This document shows, one piece after another, positions 53,923-62,031 of a DNA stretch of 64,000 nt (within the stretch, counting starts at the first letter, position 1; each line of letters starts with the position of its first letter). A program made the position numbers and the translations under genes. Below the pieces are notes generated by a model. It worked only from the letters and a program-made list of their open reading frames with translations, was not told the DNA's origin and did no database searches. Source of the DNA: Mediterraneibacter agrestimuris (GTDB taxonomy: Bacteria; Bacillota; Clostridia; Lachnospirales; Lachnospiraceae); the NCBI RefSeq assembly GCF_943193195.1, contig NZ_CALPDG010000002.1:62001-126000 (forward strand), in the 5' to 3' direction.

Positions 53923-54582
53923 ATGAAAACAAACACAATTATTACAATCGGAAGACAATTTGCAAGCGGCGGACAGGATATCGGTGAAATCATCGCAAAA
54001 GACTTGGGAATCAAGATCTACGATAAAGAGATGCTTGCAAGAGCAGCAAAAGAGAGCGGTATTTGTGAGGAAATTTTTGAGACTCATGATGAGAAGCCGA
54101 CAAACAGCTTTCTTTATTCGCTTGTAATGGACACTTATTCTATGGGATATACAGGAAGTACATACACAGATATGCCTATCAACCATAAGGTTTTCCTTGC
54201 TCAGTTTGATGCAATTAAGAAGATTGCCGAAGAAGGTCCCTGTGTTTTGGTCGGAAGATGTGCAGATTACGCACTGGAAAACTATGATAATGTAGTAAGC
54301 ATATTTATCCGTGCTGATCTAAACGACAGAATCCGCCGTGTCGCCAAGCACTACGATCTGCCGGATAATAAAGCAAAGGATATGATCATCAAGACAGATA
54401 AAAAACGTGCAAGCTACTATAACTACTACACAAACAAGCGCTGGGGTGATACAGACAGCTATGAACTTTGTGTAAGCAGTTCAGATTTAGGGATTGAGGG
54501 CACTGCAAAGATGATTGAGAAATATGTCGAGATGAAAGAATCTTTCCAGAACGATAAAAATCATAATTTCAAGATATTCTAA
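53923..54582 (+). CDS. Cytidylate-kinase-like family protein
   Basis: 219 residues: an atypical P-loop near the start (ITIGRQFASGGQDIGEIIA, about 8-26), GPCVLVGRCADYAL (about 106-119) and RIRRVAKHYDL. This is the cytidylate kinase-like family (PF13189 type), distinct from canonical Cmk; substrate unknown. ATG 53923 with AAGGAGAG upstream is preferred to GTG 53914. Followed by a strong terminator shared with the convergent minus-strand gene. Confidence 0.85.
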   Translation: MKTNTIITIGRQFASGGQDIGEIIAKDLGIKIYDKEMLARAAKESGICEEIFETHDEKPTNSFLYSLVMDTYSMGYTGSTYTDMPINHKVFLAQFDAIKKIAEEGPCVLVGRCADYALENYDNVVSIFIRADLNDRIRRVAKHYDLPDNKAKDMIIKTDKKRASYYNYYTNKRWGDTDSYELCVSSSDLGIEGTAKMIEKYVEMKESFQNDKNHNFKIF

Positions 54583-54585
54583 TAG

Positions 54586-54635
54586 AAACCACTATACAGT
54601 AACAGCTTTTGCTGCAGCTGCTGTATAGTGGTTTT
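54586..54635. terminator. Bidirectional terminator between convergent genes
   Basis: AAACCACTATACAG (54586-54599) pairs perfectly with CTGTATAGTGGTTT (54621-54634) and runs into T5; an inner CAGC-TTTT-GCTG hairpin sits in the loop. Confidence 0.88.
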
Positions 54636-54650
54636 TCTACTAATTTGTAT

Positions 54651-55385
54651 TTAACGAATATGCGGCACCCGCTCCGGCCAGCCTGGGATTTCTCCGCTTA
54701 AGATTGCATGGAACATCCTTTCTTTTGCACCGGGATGTTCTGTATTTAGCTGGCGGACCAGTTCTTTCGCATACTGGCGTTTTGTATAACCGTCTACCGG
54801 ACACTTGCTCTTTACGACCGGAAGATTATACTTATGCTGAAAACCGATGACATCCATCTCATCTACAAACATAATCGGGCGAATGACCGTCAAATCCATA
54901 CGGTCCAGATAGGTTCTTGGAGAAAAACTGTGAAAGCGGCCTTCAAAAATAAGTGAAAGCAGCATAGTCTCTATGATATCATCCTTATGATGAGCATATG
55001 CCACTTTGTTACATCCCAGAGCCTTAATAGCTTCATTTAAAGCTCCTTTCCTCATTTTAGCGCACAATGAGCAGGGATTAGATTCTTTTCTGATATTAAA
55101 AAGTATATTATAAATGTCGGATTTTACAATTGTATAGGGAACCTCCATTTCTTTACAAAGTTCCTGAATGGGAGATAAGTTGAAACCTTCATATCCCAAA
55201 TCTATTGTAATTGCGCTCAGATCAAAGTGTTTCGGATAAAATCGTTTCAAACCATGAAGGGCATAGAGTAAAGTCAGACTGTCTTTACCGCCGGAAATAC
55301 CGACTGCAATATGGTCACCTTCTTCAATCATTTGGTATTCATCAACGGCTTTTCTTGTATAACTCAATAATCGCTGTAATTGCAT
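54651..55385 (-). CDS. TtcA-like tRNA thiolation / PP-loop ATPase
   Basis: 244 residues of the TtcA/TtuA family, which adenylate and thiolate tRNA bases using an Fe-S cluster. Seen: PP-loop GISGGKDSLTLLYAL (about 29-43), CxxC in NPCSLCAKMRKG (about 107-118), AHHKDDIIETMLLSL (about 131-145). The start is set at 55385 because AGGAGGA lies 7 bases before; the longer frame from 55514 has no site and runs through the region between this gene and the recombinase. TtcA modifies C32, but the exact target here is not certain. Confidence 0.88.
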   Translation of the reverse strand: MQLQRLLSYTRKAVDEYQMIEEGDHIAVGISGGKDSLTLLYALHGLKRFYPKHFDLSAITIDLGYEGFNLSPIQELCKEMEVPYTIVKSDIYNILFNIRKESNPCSLCAKMRKGALNEAIKALGCNKVAYAHHKDDIIETMLLSLIFEGRFHSFSPRTYLDRMDLTVIRPIMFVDEMDVIGFQHKYNLPVVKSKCPVDGYTKRQYAKELVRQLNTEHPGAKERMFHAILSGEIPGWPERVPHIR

Positions 55386-55425
55386 GGTCATTCCTCCTGA
55401 AATTGTAATAAATTTTTTTATATAA

Positions 55426-56505
55426 TCAAGGTTCCCGCAGCTTAACCGCTCCTGCAGCCTGGCGGCGTCTGTTTTCATCAATGGCTGCATAATGTTTCTT
55501 TGTTGTATTAACATCCTTGTGTCCGAGTACGTCTGCTACAAGATAAATATCACCTGTTTCCCTATAAAGCGCCGTACCATATGTACTGCGGAGCTTGTGA
55601 GGGGTAATTTTTTTGTTTGGAGTCACTTGACGGGCATATTTCTTAACCATGTTTTCAACTGCCTGCACACCCATACGCTTTCTTTGAGTAGAGAGGAAAA
55701 GAGCATTTTCATGGCCGGAGAGCGGAACAGTAGTCTTACGTGTCGTATAGAGATATTGCTTCAGCGCATATTCTACTTCCTCGCCAAAATATACAACCAT
55801 CTCATTACCGCCTTTTCGGGTGACCTTAATACCGTTATTTTTAAAATCCACATCCTGTATATCCAACCCTACACATTCAGACACCCGGATGCCTGTTCCT
55901 AACAGGAGAGTAATGATAGCAAGGTCCCGGTTTTTCATTTTTTCATAATATACCTTTTTCTGTCCTGTCAGTTCATCCCCGCCATGCTCAACAAAATCCA
56001 ATAAAGATGCAGTTTCATCTGTATCGAGACGAATAATTGCTTTTTCATGTAATTTAGGCATATCCACAAGTAGTGTAGGATTCTTGCTGATGATCTGCCG
56101 TTTAAAATAATATCCATAAAAGCTTCTCAGTGCAGACATTTTTCGGGAAAGCCCTTTTTCTGTGTTTGTAATCTGTTTTTCATCAGGATTTCTGTATACT
56201 TTCAGATATTCCTGGTATTCCTCAATGTCAACAGGCTCTAAACGCTCCAAATCTGACACTTTAAAGTCTTCAATCTTATAATTCTTATACACAGGATTAC
56301 ACTCCATTAAAAAGTGAAAAAAGACACGTATATCATATGCATAGGAAATTCTGGTTTTTGCAGAAGTTGTAGGTTCAACTGCACGGAAATAATCCTTTGC
56401 AAAAGCCGGCAGCGTCTTTAATATTTCACGAAGGCGTAATGTATTATCAATATAGGTCTGTTCATGATATGTTTTTTGATGTTGTTGTGTGGATTCGTTG
56501 GACAT
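55426..56505 (-). CDS. Tyrosine site-specific recombinase (XerC/D-like)
   Basis: 359 residues: SAM-like N-terminal domain (about 25-130) and catalytic domain with Arg in LLGTGIRVSECVGLD (about 206), Lys in KVTRKGGNE (about 233), HKLRSTYG (about 301-308), LGHKDVNTTKKHY (about 325-337) with the nucleophilic Tyr. All catalytic residues are present. It diverges from lexA and has a consensus promoter. No att sites or phage genes surround it, so a housekeeping Xer-type recombinase (dimer resolution) is more likely than a mobile integrase, but dif is not visible. Confidence 0.85.
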   Translation of the reverse strand: MSNESTQQHQKTYHEQTYIDNTLRLREILKTLPAFAKDYFRAVEPTTSAKTRISYAYDIRVFFHFLMECNPVYKNYKIEDFKVSDLERLEPVDIEEYQEYLKVYRNPDEKQITNTEKGLSRKMSALRSFYGYYFKRQIISKNPTLLVDMPKLHEKAIIRLDTDETASLLDFVEHGGDELTGQKKVYYEKMKNRDLAIITLLLGTGIRVSECVGLDIQDVDFKNNGIKVTRKGGNEMVVYFGEEVEYALKQYLYTTRKTTVPLSGHENALFLSTQRKRMGVQAVENMVKKYARQVTPNKKITPHKLRSTYGTALYRETGDIYLVADVLGHKDVNTTKKHYAAIDENRRRQAAGAVKLREP

Positions 56506-56550
56506 AATTAATACCTCAATTTATTTATTATCATATAAAATTCATGATTT

Positions 56551-56579
56551 AGTATATCATATCCTTGTTTTTCTGTCTA
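56551..56579 (-). promoter_or_regulatory. Sigma-A promoter of the tyrosine recombinase
   Basis: On the minus strand TAGACA (56579-56574), 17-base spacer, TATACT (56556-56551) with TGA just before it, giving an extended -10; 46 bases upstream of the start codon. Confidence 0.7.
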
Positions 56580-56673
56580 CATCTTTTGGAAAAATCGGTA
56601 TTTGTCGTATAGATATATAATACTGAATTATGTGAAATAGCCGTTACTGTTCACACGGCGCCTTGCACTGATA

Positions 56674-56687
56674 CGAACATATTTTCG
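56674..56687. promoter_or_regulatory. LexA (SOS) box candidate
   Basis: CGAACATATTTTCG differs at one position from the Gram-positive SOS consensus CGAAC-N4-GTTCG. It lies 11 bases upstream of the lexA -35 element in the lexA/recombinase intergenic region, consistent with autoregulation of lexA. Confidence 0.6.
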
Positions 56688-56697
56688 CAACAAGTGT

Positions 56698-56726
56698 TTG
56701 CTTTTCCAGATGCATTGTGGTAATAT
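56698..56726 (+). promoter_or_regulatory. Sigma-A promoter of lexA
   Basis: TTGCTT at 56698-56703, 17-base spacer, TAATAT at 56721-56726. A perfect palindrome TTGTAATTACAA (56739-56750) lies between the promoter and the AGGAGGTG ribosome site. Confidence 0.6.
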
Positions 56727-56768
56727 AAGGATAAGTATTTGTAATTACAACAGGAGGTGTTACATATT

Positions 56769-57386
56769 ATGTCATATGGTAAGATAAGCAAAAAGCAGGA
56801 AGAGATTCTTCAGTATATTAAGTCACAGATCCTGGAGCGTGGATTCCCGCCAGCTGTACGTGAGATTTGTGAGGCAGTGAATCTGAAGTCTACTTCTTCT
56901 GTCCACTCTCATCTTGAGACACTGGAGAAGAACGGTTATATCAGACGTGATCCGACAAAACCGCGTGCTATTGAGATTTTGGATGATACATTTAATCTCA
57001 CACGCCGTGAGATGACGAATGTTCCAATGCTTGGATATGTGGCTGCCGGTCAGCCTTTGCTTGCACAGGAGCATATTGAGGACTATTTTCCATTTCCGGT
57101 GGAGATGCTTCCGAACAAGCCGACTTTCTTATTGACTGTTAAAGGTGACAGCATGATCAATGTTGGTATTTTCAGCGGGGATTATGTACTTGTACAGGAA
57201 CAGAATACTGCTGATAACGGTGATCTGGTTGTTGCCATGATCGGAGACGGAGCAACCGTTAAGACATTTTACAAAGAGGAAGGTGTTTTCCGTCTTCAGC
57301 CAGAGAATGATTTCATGGATCCGATCATTGTACCTGATGTTACGATTCTGGGAAAAGTTATCGGTGTGATGAGATTTTTTCGATGA
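56769..57386 (+). CDS. lexA: SOS repressor LexA
   Basis: 205-residue repressor and self-cleaving serine protease. N-terminal winged helix (1-70, GFPPAVREICEAVNLKSTSS), cleavage site A93-G94 in YVAAGQPLL, catalytic S128 (KGDSMINVG) and K165 (GATVKTFYK). The ATG at 56769 has AGGAGGTG 10 bases upstream; a GTG at 56757 overlaps that site. A candidate SOS box upstream suggests autoregulation. Confidence 0.97.
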   Translation: MSYGKISKKQEEILQYIKSQILERGFPPAVREICEAVNLKSTSSVHSHLETLEKNGYIRRDPTKPRAIEILDDTFNLTRREMTNVPMLGYVAAGQPLLAQEHIEDYFPFPVEMLPNKPTFLLTVKGDSMINVGIFSGDYVLVQEQNTADNGDLVVAMIGDGATVKTFYKEEGVFRLQPENDFMDPIIVPDVTILGKVIGVMRFFR

Positions 57387-57396
57387 TAAAGAAACT

Positions 57397-57453
57397 TAAG
57401 CCTGAACGATTCATACTTCAATACATTCCGTATGGATGAATCATTCAGGCTTA
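57397..57453. terminator. Convergent terminator between lexA and rsfS
   Basis: TAAGCCTGA (57397-57405) pairs with TCAGGCTTA (57445-57453), with an inner GATTCAT/ATGAATC stem. The T-rich side on the minus strand (AAGTTTCTTT) is better, so it may mainly serve the rsfS operon. Confidence 0.65.
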
Positions 57454-57493
57454 CTATATATCATATGTTAATATTTATTAGTTCCACCTACAG

Positions 57494-57844
57494 CTACAAA
57501 CTTTCTACATCTACAAGCTTTCCATCTCTCCAGATTCTTTCCAGATCATAGAACAGACGGTTTTCTTTATCAAAGATATGCACAATGATATCACCGAAGT
57601 CCATCAGTACCCAGCTTCCGCTTCCATAGCCTTCTCGCTGTTTCACGCTATATCCAGCCTTATGCATTTCTTCTTCTACATTATCTACCAAAGCACGTAC
57701 CTGACTGTCACTGTTACCATTTGCAATCAGGAAATAGTCTGCCATTACGGAAATTTCGGCAATATCAATAATCTTGATATCTTCGCCTTTTTTATCATTC
57801 AATGCTTCATAAGCAATTTTCGCCATTTCTTTTGCCTGATTCAT
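57494..57844 (-). CDS. rsfS: Ribosomal silencing factor RsfS
   Basis: Binds L14 and prevents subunit joining in starvation. 116 residues with the family core ALNDKKGEDIKIIDIAEIS, DYFLIANGNSDSQVRALVDNV (split about 36-56), REGYGSGSWVLMDFGDIIVHIF and the EIW-like end RLFYDLERIW. AAGGAGAG precedes the ATG. Last gene of the nadD-yqeK-rsfS group on the minus strand. Confidence 0.95.
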   Translation of the reverse strand: MNQAKEMAKIAYEALNDKKGEDIKIIDIAEISVMADYFLIANGNSDSQVRALVDNVEEEMHKAGYSVKQREGYGSGSWVLMDFGDIIVHIFDKENRLFYDLERIWRDGKLVDVESL

Positions 57845-57892
57845 CTGCTTCTCTCCTTCTCTTCTATCTTTCCACTACATAATGCAATTTGT

Positions 57893-58453
57893 TTATCTGT
57901 AATATTCGTAGGTCTGTCTTGTCATTGGATCAATTGTACGTCCCATACGTTCTAAGAATCCTAATGTCAGTTCTGAACATCTGCACACGGCACGGTCGAT
58001 ATCTGTAAAACTGAGCTTCCGCACTTCTGGAAGTCCCGGTATCATTTTCCTGCCCGGCTCAATATAATCTGCCAGATAGATGATTTTCTCCAACAAATTC
58101 ATATTCGGCTTTCCTGTTGTATGATACAAGATTGCATCCAAAATCCGTTTGTCATGAATATTATATTTCTCTTCTGCCAGATAAGCCCCCAGTTTCGCAT
58201 GAATCAGTGCAGGTATCATGAATTCTGTTTCTGTCAGACTAATTTGATATTTTCTGCACATTTCCATCTGTTTTTCAACCGGCGAAAGCTTACCACAATC
58301 GTGCAAAAGCCCTGCTGTCATTGCGGTTTCAATGTCTTCGCCATGGCACATGGCGAGAGCCCCCGCAGTATACATTACACCCAGTGTATGTGCATAACGT
58401 TCTTTTTTCAATATTTTATCCAGTTTTTTCTGGATTGCTTCTAAGTCTGCCAT
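57893..58453 (-). CDS. yqeK: HD-domain Ap4A hydrolase YqeK
   Basis: Symmetrical bis(5'-nucleosyl)-tetraphosphatase of the HD family. 186 residues: KKERYAHTLGVMYTAGALA (His, about 17-35), GLLHDCGKL (HD, about 49-57), ALIHAKLGA (about 82-90), ILYHTTGKPNMNLLEKIIYLADYIEPGR (split about 109-136). The start at 58453 has GAGGA 7 bases before and lies 4 bases after the nadD stop; the frame extends to 58483 within nadD. Part of the conserved obg-nadD-yqeK-rsfS order. Confidence 0.93.
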   Translation of the reverse strand: MADLEAIQKKLDKILKKERYAHTLGVMYTAGALAMCHGEDIETAMTAGLLHDCGKLSPVEKQMEMCRKYQISLTETEFMIPALIHAKLGAYLAEEKYNIHDKRILDAILYHTTGKPNMNLLEKIIYLADYIEPGRKMIPGLPEVRKLSFTDIDRAVCRCSELTLGFLERMGRTIDPMTRQTYEYYR

Positions 58454-58457
58454 CTGT

Positions 58458-59069
58458 TCATCCTCGCATTTGGTATAATTCATTTTTCACGATATACTCC
58501 GCCACAGTATCTGGAACCATATAATATACACTTAGATTATTACGCGCCCGGCTTCGGATAGCTGTAGAAGAAATTTCCAAAAGAGGAGCTCTTAAAAGCT
58601 CAATTTCAGCGCCGTACTGTTCTACAAGATGAGTCATCTGTGCAAGCATCTTTTCCACATTCTTGTCATCCCGCATTGCAGCCAGAATTGTACAGGTTGG
58701 GAAAATCTCTCGGAAATACTTCCAATTCTCAATTTCAAACAGTGAATCAGCACCCAGAATAAAATAAAATTTGTGCTCCGGGTACTGTGCATTCAATTCT
58801 CTCATTGTTTTATATGTGTAAGAATGTTCAGTTTCCTTTGCTTCGAGCAGACAAAGCTTAAAATAAGGCATGTCCTGAATAGCAAGACGCACCATCTCAA
58901 TCCGGTGCCTCAGTGCTTTGGTCCCCTCTTCTGTCTGTTTGTGGGGCGGATTCCCATTTGGCAGATACCAGATCTGGTCCAGTCCGAAGTCCTCATAAGC
59001 AAACTGCCCGAGCAGCAGATGCCCGATGTGTATAGGATCAAAGGTGCCTCCCATAATTCCTATTTTCAT
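58458..59069 (-). CDS. nadD: Nicotinate-nucleotide adenylyltransferase
   Basis: Forms deamido-NAD from nicotinate mononucleotide and ATP. 203 residues: GIMGGTFDPIHIGHLLLG (4-21) with the adenylyltransferase T/HxGH motif, NGNPPHKQ (about 38-45), and the ISSTAIRSRARN (about 166-177) ISSTxIR motif. TAGGTGAG before the ATG. Lies between yhbY and yqeK with short gaps. Confidence 0.96.
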   Translation of the reverse strand: MKIGIMGGTFDPIHIGHLLLGQFAYEDFGLDQIWYLPNGNPPHKQTEEGTKALRHRIEMVRLAIQDMPYFKLCLLEAKETEHSYTYKTMRELNAQYPEHKFYFILGADSLFEIENWKYFREIFPTCTILAAMRDDKNVEKMLAQMTHLVEQYGAEIELLRAPLLEISSTAIRSRARNNLSVYYMVPDTVAEYIVKNELYQMRG

Positions 59070-59077
59070 AGTCTCAC

Positions 59078-59368
59078 CTACGGTAATATAATCTTTTTCT
59101 TGTTGTCTTTTCCTTCTTTGTAAAGGACAATTTTCTTACCAATGACCTGAACCACCTGTGAACGGGTACGCTCAGCCACCAGTTCTGCCAACTCGCAAGG
59201 ATCATCGGCACAGTTCTTCAGTACACTGATTTTAATCAGTTCACGTGCATCCAGAGCCTCTGTGATCGCCTGCGTCAATCCAGGCGTCATACTTGATTTT
59301 CCAATCTGAAAAATTGGAACCATAGTCATTGCAAGACTTTTCAAATATGCTCTCTGTTTTGTTGTCAT
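59078..59368 (-). CDS. yhbY: YhbY-family RNA-binding (CRM) protein
   Basis: 96 residues: a single CRS1-YhbY domain, with KQRAYLKSLAMTMVPIFQIGKS (split at the start), then LIKISVLKN and VQVIGKKIVLYKE at the end. YhbY associates with pre-50S ribosomes. AAAAGGAG site; 86 bases after obg and 8 bases before nadD. Typical member of this ribosome-biogenesis operon. Confidence 0.94.
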   Translation of the reverse strand: MTTKQRAYLKSLAMTMVPIFQIGKSSMTPGLTQAITEALDARELIKISVLKNCADDPCELAELVAERTRSQVVQVIGKKIVLYKEGKDNKKKIILP

Positions 59369-59454
59369 TTACGTTTCTCCTTTTAAATAAAAATTAATAC
59401 AAACCGTTCTTCATTGCGGTACAGTTTCTTTCAATACTCACTTTTTCTGCTGCA

Positions 59455-60738
59455 TTATTTATAATAATCAAACTGTAATCCATACATTTTAACAGTATCC
59501 CCTTCCTGAATTCCGGCTGCTTCCAGATCTTTTAAAATCCCAGTTTCTTTTAAGAAACGCTGGAAGAAGGCAAATCCTTTTTCAGAATCCAGGTTCGTAT
59601 AACCAAGCATTTTCTCAATCTTCGGACCTTCTACAATGTACATACCGTCTTCCTTTGTCACCTCGTACGGCAGTTCTTCGTAAATAAGCTCATCCTCCGG
59701 GAAATACTCCTGCTCAAATACAATTGGCTTAGAATCCATCAGCTGCAGCTGTTCACTTACATAATACAACAGTTCGGAGATGCCTTTTCCTGTAGCACCG
59801 GAAATCGGAAATACTTTGACTCCCTTTGGTTCAAATTCCTTACGAAGATATTCTGCCGGGTCTTCATCCTCCATATAAATCAAATCCGTCTTATTTGCCG
59901 CGATCACTTGCGGACGCTTTGCGATTTCTGGATTATAGGCTTCCAGCTCTTTGTTGATCTTATAAATGTCATCGACAGGATCTCTTCCTTCAATTCCGGC
60001 TGCATCAACTACATGAATCATCATCTTCGTACGTTCAATATGGCGCAGGAACTCATGTCCAAGTCCTACACCTTCAGAAGCCCCCTCGATCAGCCCTGGA
60101 ATATCTGCCATAACAAATCCCCGGCCGTTGTCCAGATCTACTACACCAAGATTCGGGCTCAGAGTTGTGAAATGATAATTGGCAATCTTCGGTTCTGCAT
60201 TAGTCACTCTGGATAACAGTGTGGATTTTCCTACATTTGGAAATCCAATCAGCCCTACATCGGCGATTACCTTTAATTCCAATGTTACTTCCAGTTCCAT
60301 AGCCGGCTTTCCGGGCTGTGCATACTTCGGCACCTGCATCGTTGCAGTTGCAAAATGCTGGTTTCCCAAACCGCCTCTGCCGCCTTTTAAAACAACCTGG
60401 CGCTGGTTATCACCGGACATATCGGCGATAACTTTACCGCTCTTTGCTTCTTTAATGATTGTTCCTTCCGGTACTTTTAGGACACGGTCCTTCCCATTCT
60501 TTCCGTGGCAGCGTCGTTTACCGCCCTCTTCACCGTCGCCTGCAGCATATTTTCTCTTATGACGGTAATCCACAAGTGTATTCAAGCCCTTGTCCACTTC
60601 AAATATCAGATCTCCGCCGTCTCCGCCGTCTCCGCCGTCAGGACCGCCGTTGGCAACATATAATTCCCGGCGGAAGCTGCAATGACCGTTTCCACCATTC
60701 CCGGAACGAATCCATATTTTTGCTCTGTCTGCAAACAT
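59455..60738 (-). CDS. obg: GTPase Obg
   Basis: Ribosome-assembly and stress GTPase. 427 residues: glycine-rich Obg fold (1-158; SGNGGNGHCSFRRE, GGPDGGDGGDGGD), G domain with G1 GFPNVGKST (about 165-173), G3 DIPGL, G4 NKTD, and a C-terminal OCT domain (about 345-427). AGGAGG before the ATG. It follows rplU-prp-rpmA but a terminator intervenes, so it may have its own promoter. Confidence 0.97.
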   Translation of the reverse strand: MFADRAKIWIRSGNGGNGHCSFRRELYVANGGPDGGDGGDGGDLIFEVDKGLNTLVDYRHKRKYAAGDGEEGGKRRCHGKNGKDRVLKVPEGTIIKEAKSGKVIADMSGDNQRQVVLKGGRGGLGNQHFATATMQVPKYAQPGKPAMELEVTLELKVIADVGLIGFPNVGKSTLLSRVTNAEPKIANYHFTTLSPNLGVVDLDNGRGFVMADIPGLIEGASEGVGLGHEFLRHIERTKMMIHVVDAAGIEGRDPVDDIYKINKELEAYNPEIAKRPQVIAANKTDLIYMEDEDPAEYLRKEFEPKGVKVFPISGATGKGISELLYYVSEQLQLMDSKPIVFEQEYFPEDELIYEELPYEVTKEDGMYIVEGPKIEKMLGYTNLDSEKGFAFFQRFLKETGILKDLEAAGIQEGDTVKMYGLQFDYYK

Positions 60739-60825
60739 AAAACATCCTCCTGTAATCTATATAAAACAGATATTCTCGTATCTTTATCATTCCATTTTCA
60801 AAGCCTGATGATAACAGTTAATATC

Positions 60826-60857
60826 TTAAAAAAAGGCAGGAAAAATATTCCTGCCTT
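60826..60857 (-). terminator. Terminator of rplU-prp-rpmA
   Basis: On the minus strand AAGGCAGGAA (60857-60848) pairs with TTCCTGCCTT (60842-60833) and continues into a T run of about seven. It lies 14 bases after the rpmA stop, separating it from obg. Confidence 0.85.
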
Positions 60858-60870
60858 CTATAACGGTCGA

Positions 60871-61155
60871 TTATTCAGCTATCGGATAGATAGAAACCTG
60901 TTTCTTATCTCTTCCTTTTCTTTCAAATCTTACAACACCGTCAACCAGTGCAAACAAAGTATCGTCTCCGCCGCGTCCTACATTCAGACCCGGATGAATC
61001 TTTGTTCCGCGCTGTCTGTAAAGGATGTTACCAGCTTTAACAAACTGTCCGTCTGCTCTTTTGGCACCCAATCTCTTTGCCTCAGAGTCACGTCCGTTTT
61101 TTGTGGAACCAACTCCCTTTTTATGAGCGAAAAACTGAAGGTTCAATTTCATCAT
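60871..61155 (-). CDS. rpmA: 50S ribosomal protein L27 with cleavable N-terminus
   Basis: 94 residues. Starts [14 protein letters not shown], the Firmicute form whose first residues are removed after LQFFA by Prp to expose the mature N-terminus near the peptidyl transferase centre. Mature body has [17 protein letters not shown]. Either of two adjacent ATG (61155 or 61152) may be used; GGAGGTG precedes. Directly after prp. Confidence 0.98.
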   Translation of the reverse strand: MMKLNLQFFAHKKGVGSTKNGRDSEAKRLGAKRADGQFVKAGNILYRQRGTKIHPGLNVGRGGDDTLFALVDGVVRFERKGRDKKQVSIYPIAE

Positions 61156-61160
61156 GGTAG

Positions 61161-61493
61161 TTACACCTCCTCGAAAATAATATCAATGTATGGTTCGTAT
61201 TCGTTGTTGTCTTCCAGACTCTCTAACCCGAGAAGCATGGTCTTGACCAACAACTGTGCGTCATGCGTGGGTTCTTCCCTGAATCGGAATTCGATCATCC
61301 CCTCATCTTCATTGGAAACACAGCTTGTCTCATCACTCGTATAGCGTTCGATCGCATTCAGTGTATTGATCACCAGCATAGAGGCTGCTGCGCAGACAAT
61401 ATCAGTTCCCGCTTTTGAATATTCTGCGTGACCGATAAAATCAAACCCTGTATATGCATGATTTTCATTCACATAAACTGTTGCATGGATCAT
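61161..61493 (-). CDS. prp: Ribosomal-processing cysteine protease Prp
   Basis: Cleaves the L27 N-terminal extension. 110 residues with the catalytic pair H22 (FIGHAEYS) and C34 (DIVCAAAS). Located between rplU and rpmA, as is standard in Firmicutes with extended L27. The start is 7 bases after the rplU stop. Confidence 0.95.
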   Translation of the reverse strand: MIHATVYVNENHAYTGFDFIGHAEYSKAGTDIVCAAASMLVINTLNAIERYTSDETSCVSNEDEGMIEFRFREEPTHDAQLLVKTMLLGLESLEDNNEYEPYIDIIFEEV

Positions 61494-61499
61494 GGTTGA

Positions 61500-61808
61500 T
61501 CATGCGTTGATCTTTTCGATCTTGACAGCTGTGTACTGCTGTCTGTGTCCGTTTTTCTTGTGGTATCCGGATTTTCTCTTATACTTATATACAATGACTT
61601 TCTTCGCCTTACCGTCTCCGATCACGGAAGCTGTAACTGTTGCTCCGTCAACTGTCGGACATCCTGCAACGAACTTGTCACCGCCTACTGCAAGGACCTG
61701 GTCAAACGTATAAGCTTCTCCAGCTTCTACACCAAGCTTTTCTACTTTAATGATATCGCCTTCGGCTACTTTGTACTGTTTACCACCTGTTGCTATAATC
61801 GCGTACAT
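61500..61808 (-). CDS. rplU: 50S ribosomal protein L21
   Basis: 102 residues, normal length: [18 protein letters not shown] start, [20 protein letters not shown] and the [17 protein letters not shown] end. The ATG at 61808 follows TAGGAGGT; the frame extends to 61838 without support. First gene of the rplU-prp-rpmA operon; a promoter and a short structured leader lie upstream. Confidence 0.98.
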   Translation of the reverse strand: MYAIIATGGKQYKVAEGDIIKVEKLGVEAGEAYTFDQVLAVGGDKFVAGCPTVDGATVTASVIGDGKAKKVIVYKYKRKSGYHKKNGHRQQYTAVKIEKINA

Positions 61809-61889
61809 GGGGCACCTCCTATTATCATTACTCGCCAATTATGGTGTCTGTAAAACTACAGAACTTTTAAACCTCATTGTGCGGCATAC
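61809..61889 (-). ncRNA. Possible L21-type leader of the rplU operon
   Basis: About 80-base leader between the promoter and rplU. On the minus strand it contains a CTGTA-GTTT-TACAG hairpin and possible pairing of a GCCGC region with a later GGCG before the ribosome site. Firmicutes often have an autoregulatory L21 leader here; the match to that family was not tested. Confidence 0.35.
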
Positions 61890-61895
61890 TTCTAA

Positions 61896-61924
61896 AGAAT
61901 AGCATATGAACATTGTAAAGTCAA
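61896..61924 (-). promoter_or_regulatory. Sigma-A promoter of rplU-prp-rpmA
   Basis: On the minus strand TTGACT (61924-61919), 17-base spacer, TATTCT (61901-61896). Just upstream lies a GGGAAAATA/TATTTTCCC hairpin (61934-61960). Confidence 0.75.
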
Positions 61925-61962
61925 CAGTTTTCCGGGAAAATATTGTAAAAGTATTTTCCCAT

Positions 61963-62012
61963 CACACATTTTTACGGAGTTTGCAGCAAGTGCAAACTCC
62001 TATGCTGCACTG
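61963..62012. repeat. Dispersed hairpin repeat, copy 2
   Basis: 47 of 50 bases match 25597-25646, including the whole GAGTTTGCA-GCAAG-TGCAAACTC hairpin. It lies between the CBS gene 3' end and the rplU promoter. Confidence 0.8.
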
Positions 62013-62031
62013 CTACTGTATGACCATTCTT

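Noticed and set aside
55426-56505. Tyrosine recombinase as a prophage or transposon integrase
   Set aside because: No phage, conjugation or att-like repeats nearby, neighbours are housekeeping, and it shares the spacer with lexA; a resident Xer-type enzyme is simpler.
56641-56672. GTTACTGTTCACACGG segment as a dispersed repeat related to the hairpin near 25465
   Set aside because: Only the GTAACT-like word is shared in opposite sense; too short to support a repeat call.
60682-61344. 220-residue open frame on the plus strand opposite obg, rpmA and prp
   Set aside because: It spans three well-supported minus-strand genes and a terminator, and its Ser/Phe-rich translation has no domain.
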